A DNA stretch of 64,000 nucleotides from Chryseobacterium sp. CH21 (GCF_004119445.1 NZ_QICI01000095.1:17425-81424), one strand, 5' to 3'. Positions 43,470-51,984 are shown, counted from the first letter of the stretch. The notes: generated by a model not told the origin, from the sequence alone. Program-made: numbers and translations.

Positions 43470-44468
43470 CTATTTTTCGTCTTTTTCACTGATTTCTTTA
43501 GCCATCGGATTGTCTAAAACTCTTAGCTCATCCTTAGGTTTTTCGTAGTGGTTCAATGAAATTACAGAATGTCTGTCGATATGTCTAGGACCTTCGATGT
43601 TCCAGTCTGATAATGCTTTTCTTTCGAAACGGCAGGTATCGCAGATGAATTCTTCTACTTCACCCCACTGGTCTTTTCTTGCAGTTACTCTTACAATCTC
43701 GTCACCCTTCATCCATACTAAAGCTTTTCCTGAACACTTATCACATTTACAAGAAGCGTTCATAGGTTTTGTAAACCATACTCTGCTTGCAAAACGAGCC
43801 GTTCTGTCTGTTAATGCTCCTACAGGACAAACGTCGATAACGTTTCCGATGAAGTCATTGTCTAAAGCTTTATTTAAATAGGTTGAAATTTCTGCGTGAT
43901 CTCCTCTGAAAAGGATACCGTGTTCTCTTGTTTCTGTAAGCTGGTTAGCTGTCAGTACGCATCTTGCGCAAAGAATACAACGGTTCATATTTAATTTGAT
44001 GTTCGGTCCAAGATCATCAGCTTCGTAAGTATTTCTTTCGAATTCTGTTCTTGTGCTGTCTACACCATGCTCATACCCTAAGTCTTGAAGATGACATTCT
44101 CCTGCCTGATCACATACAGGGCAGTCTAGCGGGTGATTCACCAATAAGAATTCGGTAACCGCTTTTCTTCCTTCCTGCGCTTTCTCAGAAGTAAGGTTTT
44201 TTACCTCCATACCGTCCATTACATTAGTTCTGCAGCTTGCTACTAATTTTGGCATAGGGCGTGGATCTACTTCAGATCCTTTAGAAACTTCTACCAGACA
44301 AGTTCTACATCTACCTCCACTGGTTTCTAATTTGCTGTAGTAGCACATCGCAGGAGGTACAGATTTTCCACCGATTTGTCTAGCAGCTTCCAAAATAGAA
44401 GTTCCAGGCAGAACTTCGGTAGTCTGTCCGTCTATAGTTATTGTGAATTTTTTAACTTCTTCGCTCAT
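43470..44468 (-). CDS. nuoG: NADH-quinone oxidoreductase subunit G, short form
   Basis: 332 aa, about a third of E. coli NuoG. The 2Fe-2S N-terminal domain (CYYSKLETSGGRCRTC), the CPVCDQAGECHLQDLGY Cys/His motif and the 4Fe-4S pair CILCARC...CPVGAL are complete. The following CKCDKC...CDTCRFE keeps the start of the molybdopterin-oxidoreductase region, but the large C-terminal domain is absent. Short NuoG proteins are usual in Flavobacteriia, so this is not a truncation artefact. Confidence 0.93.
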   Translation of the reverse strand: MSEEVKKFTITIDGQTTEVLPGTSILEAARQIGGKSVPPAMCYYSKLETSGGRCRTCLVEVSKGSEVDPRPMPKLVASCRTNVMDGMEVKNLTSEKAQEGRKAVTEFLLVNHPLDCPVCDQAGECHLQDLGYEHGVDSTRTEFERNTYEADDLGPNIKLNMNRCILCARCVLTANQLTETREHGILFRGDHAEISTYLNKALDNDFIGNVIDVCPVGALTDRTARFASRVWFTKPMNASCKCDKCSGKALVWMKGDEIVRVTARKDQWGEVEEFICDTCRFERKALSDWNIEGPRHIDRHSVISLNHYEKPKDELRVLDNPMAKEISEKDEK

Positions 44469-44470
44469 AT

Positions 44471-44512
44471 TGTATGCTTTAAGCTTTATGCATTAAGCAA
44501 TAGGCTTTGTTA
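44471..44512. repeat. Tandem heptamers between the barrel gene and nuoG
   Basis: Units TGTATGC at 44471, TTTAAGC at 44478, TTTATGC at 44485, ATTAAGC at 44492 and AATAGGC at 44499 fill almost the whole 41-bp gap. Confidence 0.65.
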
Positions 44513-45421
44513 TTTATATTTCTTAGTATTAAATGTATATCCAATTCCTCCCAGAACTTGTCCGAAAACAAAATCCTGACGTGCTTTGTCCGGTTTATTA
44601 TTCAATGTGGTTTTGATATCCCACATATTGATATATCCTGCTTTTCCTTCTAATCTCAACATCCAGTTTTTCCAGAATACAAGGTTAAGACTGGATCTGA
44701 TATCGGTTCCCATCCCTGCAACGTGAAAACGGTCACTTCTTTCATTACCAAAAAGTTTTACATTACTTTTCGGAAACATAAATCCGATTCCGGCTCCATA
44801 AGACCATACTAAATCTATATTTTTCTTATGAACAAGATTTTTGTATTTCTCAAGACCTAAGTTTTCATAATTAAGTCCGTCTGTATGTTCGAAAGTAAGG
44901 AACTTCTCATCTGCAAGATTCACCTGCCCGTTTTGGACCATCGCTGCATATTCAGGATCTGAAATATGACCTTTGAAACCTACAGTCTGGTTCTGATCCA
45001 TTACATATTTCATATGGTCTATCCCAAGTACCAATGCTAAATTGTCTTTAATGAAATATCCTATTCTGAAATTATACTGTGTTACAGTAAACCAGCTTGG
45101 ATCAAAATAGACAATTCCGAATTTTGTAGGTCTGTCCTGTGCCTTTACATTATTCAGTTGAAAATCGTATCCGTTTCCGGTAAAATGGATATCAGAATTG
45201 CTATAAGCCGCTCTGTTCCATCCATAAAATACGAAGATCTGACCTTTCTTGCTTAATGGTAAAGGCTTTTCTTTTCTTTCAGCTTTAATCTGCTGTTTCT
45301 CACTCGCTACATATGATAAATCTTCTTCAACGGATCTATTATAATTTGCAGTATCTGTTTTCTTATTCTGTGCAAATACAAAATTCGACATCATTAAGCC
45401 GACAACCAATATTTTTTTCAT
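44510..45421 (-). CDS. Outer-membrane beta-barrel protein inside the nuo operon
   Basis: 303 aa with a signal peptide (MMSNFVFAQ). After a charged linker (EEDLSYVASEKQQIKAERK), amphipathic strands follow (GQIFVFYGWNRAAYSNSDIHF, here GQIFVFYGWNRAAYS; FRIGYFIKDNLALVLGIDHM; GAGIGFMFPKSNVKLFG). The C-terminus is GGIGYTFNTKKYK. The barrel resembles those of outer-membrane proteins in Bacteroidota. It lies 5 bp after nuoF and just before nuoG, with no promoter of its own visible. It is not a complex I subunit; why it sits here is unknown. Confidence 0.8.
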   Translation of the reverse strand: MKKILVVGLMMSNFVFAQNKKTDTANYNRSVEEDLSYVASEKQQIKAERKEKPLPLSKKGQIFVFYGWNRAAYSNSDIHFTGNGYDFQLNNVKAQDRPTKFGIVYFDPSWFTVTQYNFRIGYFIKDNLALVLGIDHMKYVMDQNQTVGFKGHISDPEYAAMVQNGQVNLADEKFLTFEHTDGLNYENLGLEKYKNLVHKKNIDLVWSYGAGIGFMFPKSNVKLFGNERSDRFHVAGMGTDIRSSLNLVFWKNWMLRLEGKAGYINMWDIKTTLNNKPDKARQDFVFGQVLGGIGYTFNTKKYK

Positions 45422-45426
45422 CTTAC

Positions 45427-46785
45427 CTATGCATTCTTTTCAACAGCCGGGATAGGATCTGCATAATGTGCCAATCCATAATTTTGTGTCTGAGACAATT
45501 CTGGGTTTTTGATGTGCCACTCGAATTCATCTCTGAAGTGACGGATTGCTGCTGCAACCGGCCAAGCTGCTGCATCACCCAATGGACAGATTGTGTTTCC
45601 TTCGATTTTTCTCTGGATATCCCAAAGTAGATCGATATCTTCCATTTTTCCTTCTCCTTTCTCGATTTTCTTTAAAATCTTATACATCCATCCCGTTCCT
45701 TCACGGCAAGGAGTACATTGTCCACAGCTTTCGTGGTTGTAGAATCTTGCCAAAGTCATGGTATGATCTACAATACACTGGTCTTCATCCAAAACGATGA
45801 AACCTCCTGAACCCATCATCGTTCCGGTAGCAAAACCACCATCTGCCAATGATTCATAGTTCATATATCTTGGCTCTCCGTTCACAGTTCTCAGCAATAG
45901 ATTTGCAGGAACAATCGGAACAGAACTTCCTCCAGGAATACAAGCCTTTAATTTTTTACCATCTTTAATACCACCGCAATATTCATCAGAATAGATGAAT
46001 TCTTCTACAGTGATGGTCATATCGATTTCGTATACCCCAGGTTTGTTGATGTTTCCACAAGCAGAAATCAATTTCGTTCCTGTAGATCTTCCAACACCTA
46101 TTTTAGCATATTCAGCACCTGTAATATCAATGATTGGAACAATTGCTGCGATAGATTCAACGTTGTTTACCACCGTTGGTCTTTCCCATAGACCTTTTAC
46201 AGCCGGGAATGGCGGTTTTAATCTTGGGTTACCTCTTTTTCCTTCAAGGGATTCAAGCAATGCAGTTTCTTCACCGCAGATGTATGCTCCACCACCTCTC
46301 TGTACATAGATTTCAAGATCGAAACCAGTTCCTAAAATATTTTTACCTAAAAATCCTGCTGCTTTGGCTTCTTCAATCGCTTCCTCAAGGATATCCGGAA
46401 TCCATGAATATTCTCCACGGATGTAGATATAAGAAGTATTGGAACCTAAACAGTAAGAAGAAATTAGCATTCCCTCGATCAATAAATGAGGAAGGAACTC
46501 CATCAGATATCTGTCCTTGAATGTTCCGGGCTCAGATTCATCTGCATTCACAACAAGGTGTCTTGGAACGCCTTCCGGCTTTGCCAAAAAGCTCCATTTC
46601 ATTCCTGTTGGGAATCCAGCTCCACCACGACCTCTCAGTCCTGAAGCTTTTACTTCTTCAAGGATTTCGTCAGGAGTCATCTTCAAGGCTTTTTCAGCAG
46701 CTGTGTAACCTCCCTGTTTGCGGTACGTTTCAAAGTAGCGAATACCTTCTATATGTGCGTCTTTAAGTAAAAGTTTTTTACTCAT
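45427..46785 (-). CDS. nuoF: NADH-quinone oxidoreductase subunit F
   Basis: The 452-aa NADH- and FMN-binding subunit. GLRGRGGAGFPTGMKW binds NADH; GAGAYICGEETALLESLEG-type FMN contact is seen as GGGAYICGEETALLESLEG; the 4Fe-4S cluster N3 is bound by SCGQCTPCREGTGW and CPLGDAAAW. Electrons enter complex I here. It is followed by the barrel gene. Confidence 0.97.
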   Translation of the reverse strand: MSKKLLLKDAHIEGIRYFETYRKQGGYTAAEKALKMTPDEILEEVKASGLRGRGGAGFPTGMKWSFLAKPEGVPRHLVVNADESEPGTFKDRYLMEFLPHLLIEGMLISSYCLGSNTSYIYIRGEYSWIPDILEEAIEEAKAAGFLGKNILGTGFDLEIYVQRGGGAYICGEETALLESLEGKRGNPRLKPPFPAVKGLWERPTVVNNVESIAAIVPIIDITGAEYAKIGVGRSTGTKLISACGNINKPGVYEIDMTITVEEFIYSDEYCGGIKDGKKLKACIPGGSSVPIVPANLLLRTVNGEPRYMNYESLADGGFATGTMMGSGGFIVLDEDQCIVDHTMTLARFYNHESCGQCTPCREGTGWMYKILKKIEKGEGKMEDIDLLWDIQRKIEGNTICPLGDAAAWPVAAAIRHFRDEFEWHIKNPELSQTQNYGLAHYADPIPAVEKNA

Positions 46786-46789
46786 TGTT

Positions 46790-46824
46790 ATTTGCTTATT
46801 GCAATAGGCTTTTGGCTTCTTGCA
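46790..46824. repeat. Tandem heptamers between nuoE and nuoF
   Basis: Units ATTTGCT at 46790, TATTGCA at 46797, ATAGGCT at 46804, TTTGGCT at 46811 and TCTTGCA at 46818; positions 5-6 are GC in all five. Confidence 0.65.
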
Positions 46825-46887
46825 TTAATTATGATTAAACGTTAAGTGAATAATTTAAAATCTAAAATTTAGAATTTAAAATTTCTA

Positions 46888-47397
46888 TTAGTCTAAAGCA
46901 ACTTGTCCCTGTCTGCAAAGATCAAGGATTTCATCTACTTTTTCTATCGTTAAATTTTCATGAAAGAATTTTCCAAGCTGCAGCATTGGTGCATATCCGC
47001 ATGCTCCAAGACATTCAGCTGGCTTTAATGTAAACATACCGTCTTCAGTAGTTTCTCCGTCTTTAATGTTCAGTTTGGTTCTGATATGATCCAGAATTTT
47101 TTCGCTTCCACAAACCATACAAGGTCCTGTTCTGCAAACTTCCAATACATATTTACCTACCGGCTTCATATTAAACATGGTATAGAAAGTAGCCACTTCA
47201 TATACTTCGATCGGCTGGATACTTAATAGTCCGGCAACATAATCCATCACAGGAACATCTAACCATCCTCCGAATTCTTTCTGTGCCAGGTGAAGTACAG
47301 GAAGAAGAGCAGATTTCTGTCTTCCTTCAGGATATCTTGCGATAATTTTGTGTACCTGTGCTAAACTTTCCGGTTTAAAAGCTATTGTTTCGCTCAT
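46888..47397 (-). CDS. nuoE: NADH-quinone oxidoreductase subunit E
   Basis: A 169-aa thioredoxin-fold subunit with the 2Fe-2S cluster N1a, bound by CRTGPCMVCGSE and CLGACGYAPM. ALLPVLHLAQKEFGGWL and EVYEVATFYTMFNMKPVGK are typical. It belongs to the NADH dehydrogenase module together with NuoF. Confidence 0.96.
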   Translation of the reverse strand: MSETIAFKPESLAQVHKIIARYPEGRQKSALLPVLHLAQKEFGGWLDVPVMDYVAGLLSIQPIEVYEVATFYTMFNMKPVGKYVLEVCRTGPCMVCGSEKILDHIRTKLNIKDGETTEDGMFTLKPAECLGACGYAPMLQLGKFFHENLTIEKVDEILDLCRQGQVALD

Positions 47398-47405
47398 TTT
47401 TTATC

Positions 47406-47522
47406 TAAGATTAAAGAACATAGAAAAAGAGAGAATAGACTCTGAAATTCGTGTTCTAAATTCAATTTATATTTAAATATGAAGAAAGAAGTCTTTTATC
47501 TTTCCTCTTTTATCTTATAATT
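47406..47522. repeat. Two heptamer tracts between nuoD and nuoE
   Basis: A purine tract (TAAGATT at 47406, AAAGAAC at 47413, ATAGAAA at 47420, AATAGAC at 47434) and a second tract (GAAGAAA at 47481, TTTATCT at 47495, TTCCTCT at 47502, TTTATCT at 47509). The words AAAGA and TCTTT are complementary between the tracts. Confidence 0.55.
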
Positions 47523-48744
47523 ATGCGTCTAATTCTCCCGCAATAATATTCATACTACACATCGTTACAATGGCATCTGAAATTACAGAACCTGTAATCA
47601 TTTCAGGATATGCCTGATAGTAGATGAAGCATGGTCTTCTGAAGTGAAGTCTGTAAGGGCTTCTTCCTCCGTCACTCACAAGATAGAAACCTAATTCTCC
47701 GTTTCCACCTTCTACAGCATGATAAACTTCTCCTTTCGGTACATCAGTTTCTCCCATTACGATTTTGAAATGGTAGATCAATGCTTCCATTTTCTGATAA
47801 ACATCTGCCTTTTCAGGAAGATAGAAATCAGGAACATCCGCGTGGAATGGTCCTTCCGGAAGGTTTTCGTATGCTTGTTTGATAATTTTAATTGATTCCC
47901 AGATTTCCTGTTGACGAACCATGAAACGGTCGTAAGTATCTCCTGAAGTTCCTACAGGAATAATGAAGTCGAAATCTTCGTATGAGGAATAAGGCTGTGC
48001 AACTCTTACATCATAATCTACACCTGCTGCACGTAAGTTGGGACCTGTGAAACCGTAGCTTAATGCTCTTTCGGCAGAAATAGCTCCTGTACCGATGGTT
48101 CTGTCCATGAAAATTCTGTTTCTTTCTAATAAGGTACAGAATTCTTTGAATCTTGGTGGGAAAGTTTTCAGGAAGTCTTTTAATAACTCATGAAACTTAG
48201 GGGTGAAATCTCTTTCAAATCCTCCGATTCTTCCCATATTGGTGGTCATTCTGGCTCCGCAAATCTGCTCATACATATCATAAATACGTTCTCTTTCGAT
48301 GAACATATAAGTAAGACCTGTAATCGCTCCTGAGTCCATTCCGGTTACCCCGTTACAGATCAGGTGGTCACCGATTCTTGCAAGTTCCATCAAGATCACA
48401 CGCATATAGTCTACACGTTTTGGAACTTTTACGCCAATCAGTTTTTCTACTGTCATGTGCCAACCTAAGTTATTGATGGGTGCAGAACAATAGTTCATAC
48501 GGTCAGTAAGAGTAGTGATCTGAGAATAGTTTCTTCTTTCAGAAATTTTCTCAAATGCTCTGTGGATATATCCTACAGTTTGCTCTGCATGAAGGATTCT
48601 TTCTCCGTCCATCGTTAAGATATTCTGGAAAATCCCGTGAGTAGCAGGGTGGGTAGGTCCTAGATTCAGGGTATATAATTGTCCATCAATCTGTTCCTTA
48701 CTTTCGTACTGGTTTAGTATATTAGATAATGAGTTATCTTTCAT
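47521..48744 (-). CDS. nuoD: NADH-quinone oxidoreductase subunit D
   Basis: A 407-aa, 49-kDa-type subunit, related to NiFe hydrogenase large subunits and lining the quinone site. LGPTHPATHGIFQNIL, GYIHRAFEKISERRNY and GRIGGFERDF are present, and it ends SMNIIAGELDA. Unlike E. coli, NuoC and NuoD are separate proteins here. The gene follows nuoC after a 62-bp spacer made of heptad repeats. Confidence 0.97.
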   Translation of the reverse strand: MKDNSLSNILNQYESKEQIDGQLYTLNLGPTHPATHGIFQNILTMDGERILHAEQTVGYIHRAFEKISERRNYSQITTLTDRMNYCSAPINNLGWHMTVEKLIGVKVPKRVDYMRVILMELARIGDHLICNGVTGMDSGAITGLTYMFIERERIYDMYEQICGARMTTNMGRIGGFERDFTPKFHELLKDFLKTFPPRFKEFCTLLERNRIFMDRTIGTGAISAERALSYGFTGPNLRAAGVDYDVRVAQPYSSYEDFDFIIPVGTSGDTYDRFMVRQQEIWESIKIIKQAYENLPEGPFHADVPDFYLPEKADVYQKMEALIYHFKIVMGETDVPKGEVYHAVEGGNGELGFYLVSDGGRSPYRLHFRRPCFIYYQAYPEMITGSVISDAIVTMCSMNIIAGELDA

Positions 48745-48747
48745 AAT

Positions 48748-48803
48748 GATTGCTTTTAGCTATTTGCTTCTGGCTATTGGCTAGCTGCCATTGGCCATTC
48801 GCT
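48748..48803. repeat. Eight tandem heptamers between nuoC and nuoD
   Basis: The clearest tract in the window. Units start at 48748, 48755 (TTTAGCT), 48762 (ATTTGCT), 48769 (TCTGGCT), 48776 (ATTGGCT), 48783, 48790 (ATTGGCC) and 48797 (ATTCGCT), with consensus near ATTGGCT. There is no slip in register over 56 bp. Confidence 0.75.
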
Positions 48804-48806
48804 TTT

Positions 48807-49300
48807 TTATCTTCCGAACATGCTATCGTTCTTGTCGGTTCTTGTACCGTCTTCAAGGCGATATTCCTTCAACATTGGGTGGTATCCCAGGTCTTCCATA
48901 TTCAAAATAGGTCTCAGATCCGGGTGTCCTTTAAATTTAATCCCATAGAAATCATACGTTTCTCTTTCCATCCAGTTAGCTCCTGCATATAGCTCCACAA
49001 GAGAGTCTACTTCAATATTTTCTCTGGACATAAAGATTTTCAGACGTAATCTGAAATTGGCCATCATATTATGCAATGGTAGACAACACCAATTTCCTTT
49101 TCAGGGAATTCAGGATAATGAATACCACAGATATCCGTAAGGAAGTTAAATTCCAGTGATGAATCTTTCAGATAGTGAATGATTTTCTTAATATCATCTT
49201 TCTTCACTTCAATCGTCAGCATTCCATAAGGTTCTGAGCTTGAAATGACAGATTCCGGAAATTCTCTTGTGATGGCTTCTAATACAAATTCGTTTGTCAT
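48807..49300 (-). pseudogene. nuoC: NADH-quinone oxidoreductase subunit C, one frameshift
   Basis: The N-terminal piece (49300-49064) reads to KEIGVVYHCII and stops. The C-terminal piece (from 49076 down) starts HNMMANFRLRLKIFM and carries the conserved ERETYDFYGIKFKGHPDLR motif of NuoC. Adding one base between 49076 and 49075 gives VVYHLHNMMANF and a 164-aa protein of normal length. NuoC binds no cofactor but is needed for the peripheral arm. All other 13 nuo genes are intact, so a one-base sequencing error is the likely cause. Confidence 0.9.
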
Positions 49301-49306
49301 TTCCGT

Positions 49307-49867
49307 TTAGTTGCTTATGTTGTAAGAATCTAATAATTTTTGATATTCAGGCATGTCTCTTCTTCTGATGCTTTCGCTTTCTGCGAGAGCCTGTACCTGC
49401 ATTACACCTTCAATGATCTGTTCAGGTCTTGGAGGACATCCGGGAACATATACGTCTACCGGAATAATTTTATCAATTCCCTGAAGTACAGAATACGTAT
49501 CGAAAATACCACCGCTGGAAGCACAAGCTCCAACTGCTACCACCCATTTCGGCTCAGCCATCTGAGTGTACACTTCTTTCAGGACAGGTCCCAATTTCTT
49601 TGATATAGTTCCGCAAACCATCAGCATATCTGCCTGTCTTGGAGAGAAAGAGTTTCTTTCCATACCAAATCTTGAAGCATCATAAGTTGGGTTCAGGGTA
49701 GCCATAAACTCAATACCACAACAAGAGGTTGCAAAGGGTAACGGCCAAAGTGAAAACTTTCTTGCCATCCCGATTACACTGCTCAGTTTTGTTGCGAAAA
49801 ACCCTTCTCCTTCATAGCCTTCGGGAGCAGGTGCATCTGTTCTTATTACTGGTTTTTTATCTGACAT
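49307..49867 (-). CDS. nuoB: NADH-quinone oxidoreductase subunit B
   Basis: A 186-aa subunit holding the terminal 4Fe-4S cluster N2 next to quinone: ATSCCGIEFMA, VGACASSGG and PGCPPRPEQI supply the Cys ligands. The N-terminal about 30 residues form a short Pro-rich extension. It lies 6 bp before nuoC. Confidence 0.97.
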   Translation of the reverse strand: MSDKKPVIRTDAPAPEGYEGEGFFATKLSSVIGMARKFSLWPLPFATSCCGIEFMATLNPTYDASRFGMERNSFSPRQADMLMVCGTISKKLGPVLKEVYTQMAEPKWVVAVGACASSGGIFDTYSVLQGIDKIIPVDVYVPGCPPRPEQIIEGVMQVQALAESESIRRRDMPEYQKLLDSYNISN

Positions 49868-49959
49868 TTTCTTTTGTTAAATATGTAAAGACTAAAGCAT
49901 TCAAATTCAATCATTGGTCATTTTAACGATTAAACTGTTCAATCTTTTAATGTTAAAAT

Positions 49960-50331
49960 TTATTTATCCCAATCCAGCGCACCGCGTTTCCAGACATAGA
50001 AAAACGCTACGAAGAATATCGCAACGAACGTCAATACAGCAAGGAATCCTTCCATACCAAATTCTCTGAAGTTTACAGCGTAAGGATAAAAGAATACGAT
50101 TTCAATATCGAATAGGACAAACAATACCGCAGTCAGGAAGTACTTGATAGAAAACGGTGTTCTCGCATTTCCTTCTACAGGAACTCCACATTCCCAGCTT
50201 TGGTTTTTTACAGAGTCTCCTTTTTTCTGCTGTGGACCCAAGAAATGTGCCCCAAGCAAAGAAACAGCTACAAATCCTACTGCTACACCAGCCTGGATAA
50301 GGATTGGAATATAACTTTCAGGTAAATTCAT
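49960..50331 (-). CDS. nuoA: NADH-quinone oxidoreductase subunit A
   Basis: A 123-aa membrane subunit with three helices. The loop SWECGVPVEGNARTPFSIKYF with its conserved Cys near the quinone site (here WECGVPVEG) and LFDIEIVFFYPYAV identify it. It is the first gene of the nuo operon; the promoter is directly upstream. Confidence 0.96.
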   Translation of the reverse strand: MNLPESYIPILIQAGVAVGFVAVSLLGAHFLGPQQKKGDSVKNQSWECGVPVEGNARTPFSIKYFLTAVLFVLFDIEIVFFYPYAVNFREFGMEGFLAVLTFVAIFFVAFFYVWKRGALDWDK

Positions 50332-50354
50332 TTTTGCATTATTATCTCAATTTG

Positions 50355-50362
50355 CAAATTTA
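50355..50362 (-). promoter_or_regulatory. -7 box of the nuo operon
   Basis: TAAATTTG on the minus strand lies 24 bp before the nuoA ATG. No matching -33 box is clear. The further upstream stretch (50363-50602) is AT-rich, and I see no gene in it. Confidence 0.6.
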
Positions 50363-50602
50363 GCGAATAAACAAGAAAGCATGAAATTTATCAGCTTAAA
50401 AGTCGGATGAAAATGGGCTAAATCGGTAATTTAGAATCAATAAAAATTAGCTTTTTGCCATTATTTTTTTACCTTATTTTTTTCCATTTTTTGTAGTGAG
50501 TATACAGGAAAATGTCTCATGAAGTTCTTTTCGGATGTTTAGAATTTCTTTAATAAGGGAGCTTTTTGGTATAAAATGAGAAATGAATGGGGTATTTCTT
50601 CA

Positions 50603-50779
50603 CTATTTCTTCATTTTTTTCAAAAGGGTATAAGCCATAAATGAGATGTACCCAAACAGAATGCTGGCAAAAGCAATATTAATCACCGTGTTTGTTCGGT
50701 CATCGTGTGATTGGAAAAAGAGATTATAGCTGATAAATCCAGCAATTAAAACAGCAAATATGATGAGTTGTGGTTTCAT
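50603..50779 (-). CDS. Small membrane protein of 58 aa
   Basis: The frame runs from ATG 50779 (MKPQLIIFAVLIAGFISYN) to TAG at 50603. Two hydrophobic helices (residues about 5-21 and 34-52) flank a short polar loop (QSHDDRTNT), and a basic end LLKKMKK stays inside. This is a credible small two-helix membrane protein. No family is recognised, and it has no obvious partner. Confidence 0.6.
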   Translation of the reverse strand: MKPQLIIFAVLIAGFISYNLFFQSHDDRTNTVINIAFASILFGYISFMAYTLLKKMKK

Positions 50780-50853
50780 AAACTTCAGTATTCAGAATTT
50801 AATGTTCAAAGGTTAAAGATGTGGTATTGCTTTTAGATTGTGTAAATGCAATA

Positions 50854-51984
50854 TTACCTGTTCACTTCCATGGAATAGGTTCTTCTTCTTTTATGATTTA
50901 CAGGATTGTAATCCTGCCACAGCAATTGAATACTTTTGTTTTCTTCCAGTTCCGGATTTGTTTCCAGGAATTTTACCCCTTTTTTTCTGAATATGTCCCA
51001 GATTTCTTTGAAAATAATAGAGGTAACTCCTCTTCTCTGATAATCAGGATGGATTCCGATCAGGTAGAAATTGGCTCTGTCGTTTTTCTTTCCAGCCTGT
51101 AGAAAATGCCACCAGCCGAATGGGAACAATTTTCCTCCGGATTTTTGCAAAGCTTTAGAATAAGAAGGCATCGTAATGGCAAAAGAAACCAGATGGTTGT
51201 TTTCATCTGCAATACAAACGATAAAGTCTTTATCAATAAGTTTGAAATATTTCTCTTTGTATGTTTTACGCTGCTCGTCCGAAATAGGAGTGTAGGTGGA
51301 AAGATGTTTGTAGGTCTCGTCCAGAAGATCAAACATGGGATCCACATATTGAATAATCTCTTCTTTTGTTTTGAATTTTAAAACTTTCAGCTTATACTTT
51401 TCAGAAATAAGCTGATTGAATTTATGGATTTTCTCAGGTAAGGTTTCCGGGAATATGATTTCAAACTCTACCCATTCTTTTTCTTTGGTTAAACCCAATT
51501 TTTCAAGGTGCTGAGGATAATATTCATGGTTGTAAATGCCAATCATTGTTGCCAGCTGATCAAAGCCTTTTACAAGCATTCCTGCTTTATCAAGATTGGT
51601 GAAGCCCATGGGGCCTTCAATTTTATCAATATTTTTTTCTTGGGCATAATCAATTACTTTTTGAATAAGTGCTTTCGAAACTTCAGCATCATCAATAAAA
51701 TCGATCCATCCAAAACGTACTTTTTTGATTCCTAACTCTCTCTCTTCTTTGTGGTTGATGAGAACTGCAATTCTTCCCACAATTTTATCATTCTTATACG
51801 CTAGATATTGTTTCGCTTCCGAATATTGAAGTGCCGGATTTTCATCAGCATTCCAAATGTTGATTTCGTCATTGATAAAGGACGGAACATAGTAAGGATT
51901 GTTTTTGTACAAATCCATCGGAAACTTTACGAATTGCTTGAGCTGACCCGCAGTTTTTACTTCAATAATTGAAATTGTAGACAT
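50854..51984 (-). CDS. GNAT-like N-acetyltransferase family protein
   Basis: 376 aa. The N-terminal half holds VKFPMDLYKNNPYYVPSF and a Gly/Asp pattern. The C-terminal half has the acetyl-CoA-site strand-loop FYLIGIHPDYQRRGVTSIIFKEI, the Q/RxxGxG/A motif of GNAT enzymes. This two-domain family is widespread in Bacteroidota without a known substrate. Stands alone, with its own gaps on both sides. Confidence 0.85.
   Translation of the reverse strand: MSTISIIEVKTAGQLKQFVKFPMDLYKNNPYYVPSFINDEINIWNADENPALQYSEAKQYLAYKNDKIVGRIAVLINHKEERELGIKKVRFGWIDFIDDAEVSKALIQKVIDYAQEKNIDKIEGPMGFTNLDKAGMLVKGFDQLATMIGIYNHEYYPQHLEKLGLTKEKEWVEFEIIFPETLPEKIHKFNQLISEKYKLKVLKFKTKEEIIQYVDPMFDLLDETYKHLSTYTPISDEQRKTYKEKYFKLIDKDFIVCIADENNHLVSFAITMPSYSKALQKSGGKLFPFGWWHFLQAGKKNDRANFYLIGIHPDYQRRGVTSIIFKEIWDIFRKKGVKFLETNPELEENKSIQLLWQDYNPVNHKRRRTYSMEVNR

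Noticed and set aside
43470..44468. nuoG as a truncated pseudogene
   Set aside because: The end is clean, all cluster motifs are complete, and this length is usual in Flavobacteriia.
48748..48803. CRISPR array or direct-repeat array in nuo spacers
   Set aside because: Units are 7 nt, contiguous and degenerate, with no spacers of constant length and no cas genes.
49064..49080. Programmed ribosomal frameshift in nuoC
   Set aside because: There is no slippery heptamer or downstream structure at the site, and NuoC is a single uninterrupted frame in the family; a missing base explains it more simply.
35905..50331. Long open frames antisense to nuo genes
   Set aside because: They follow from the codon use of the real genes, have no family motifs and no promoters.
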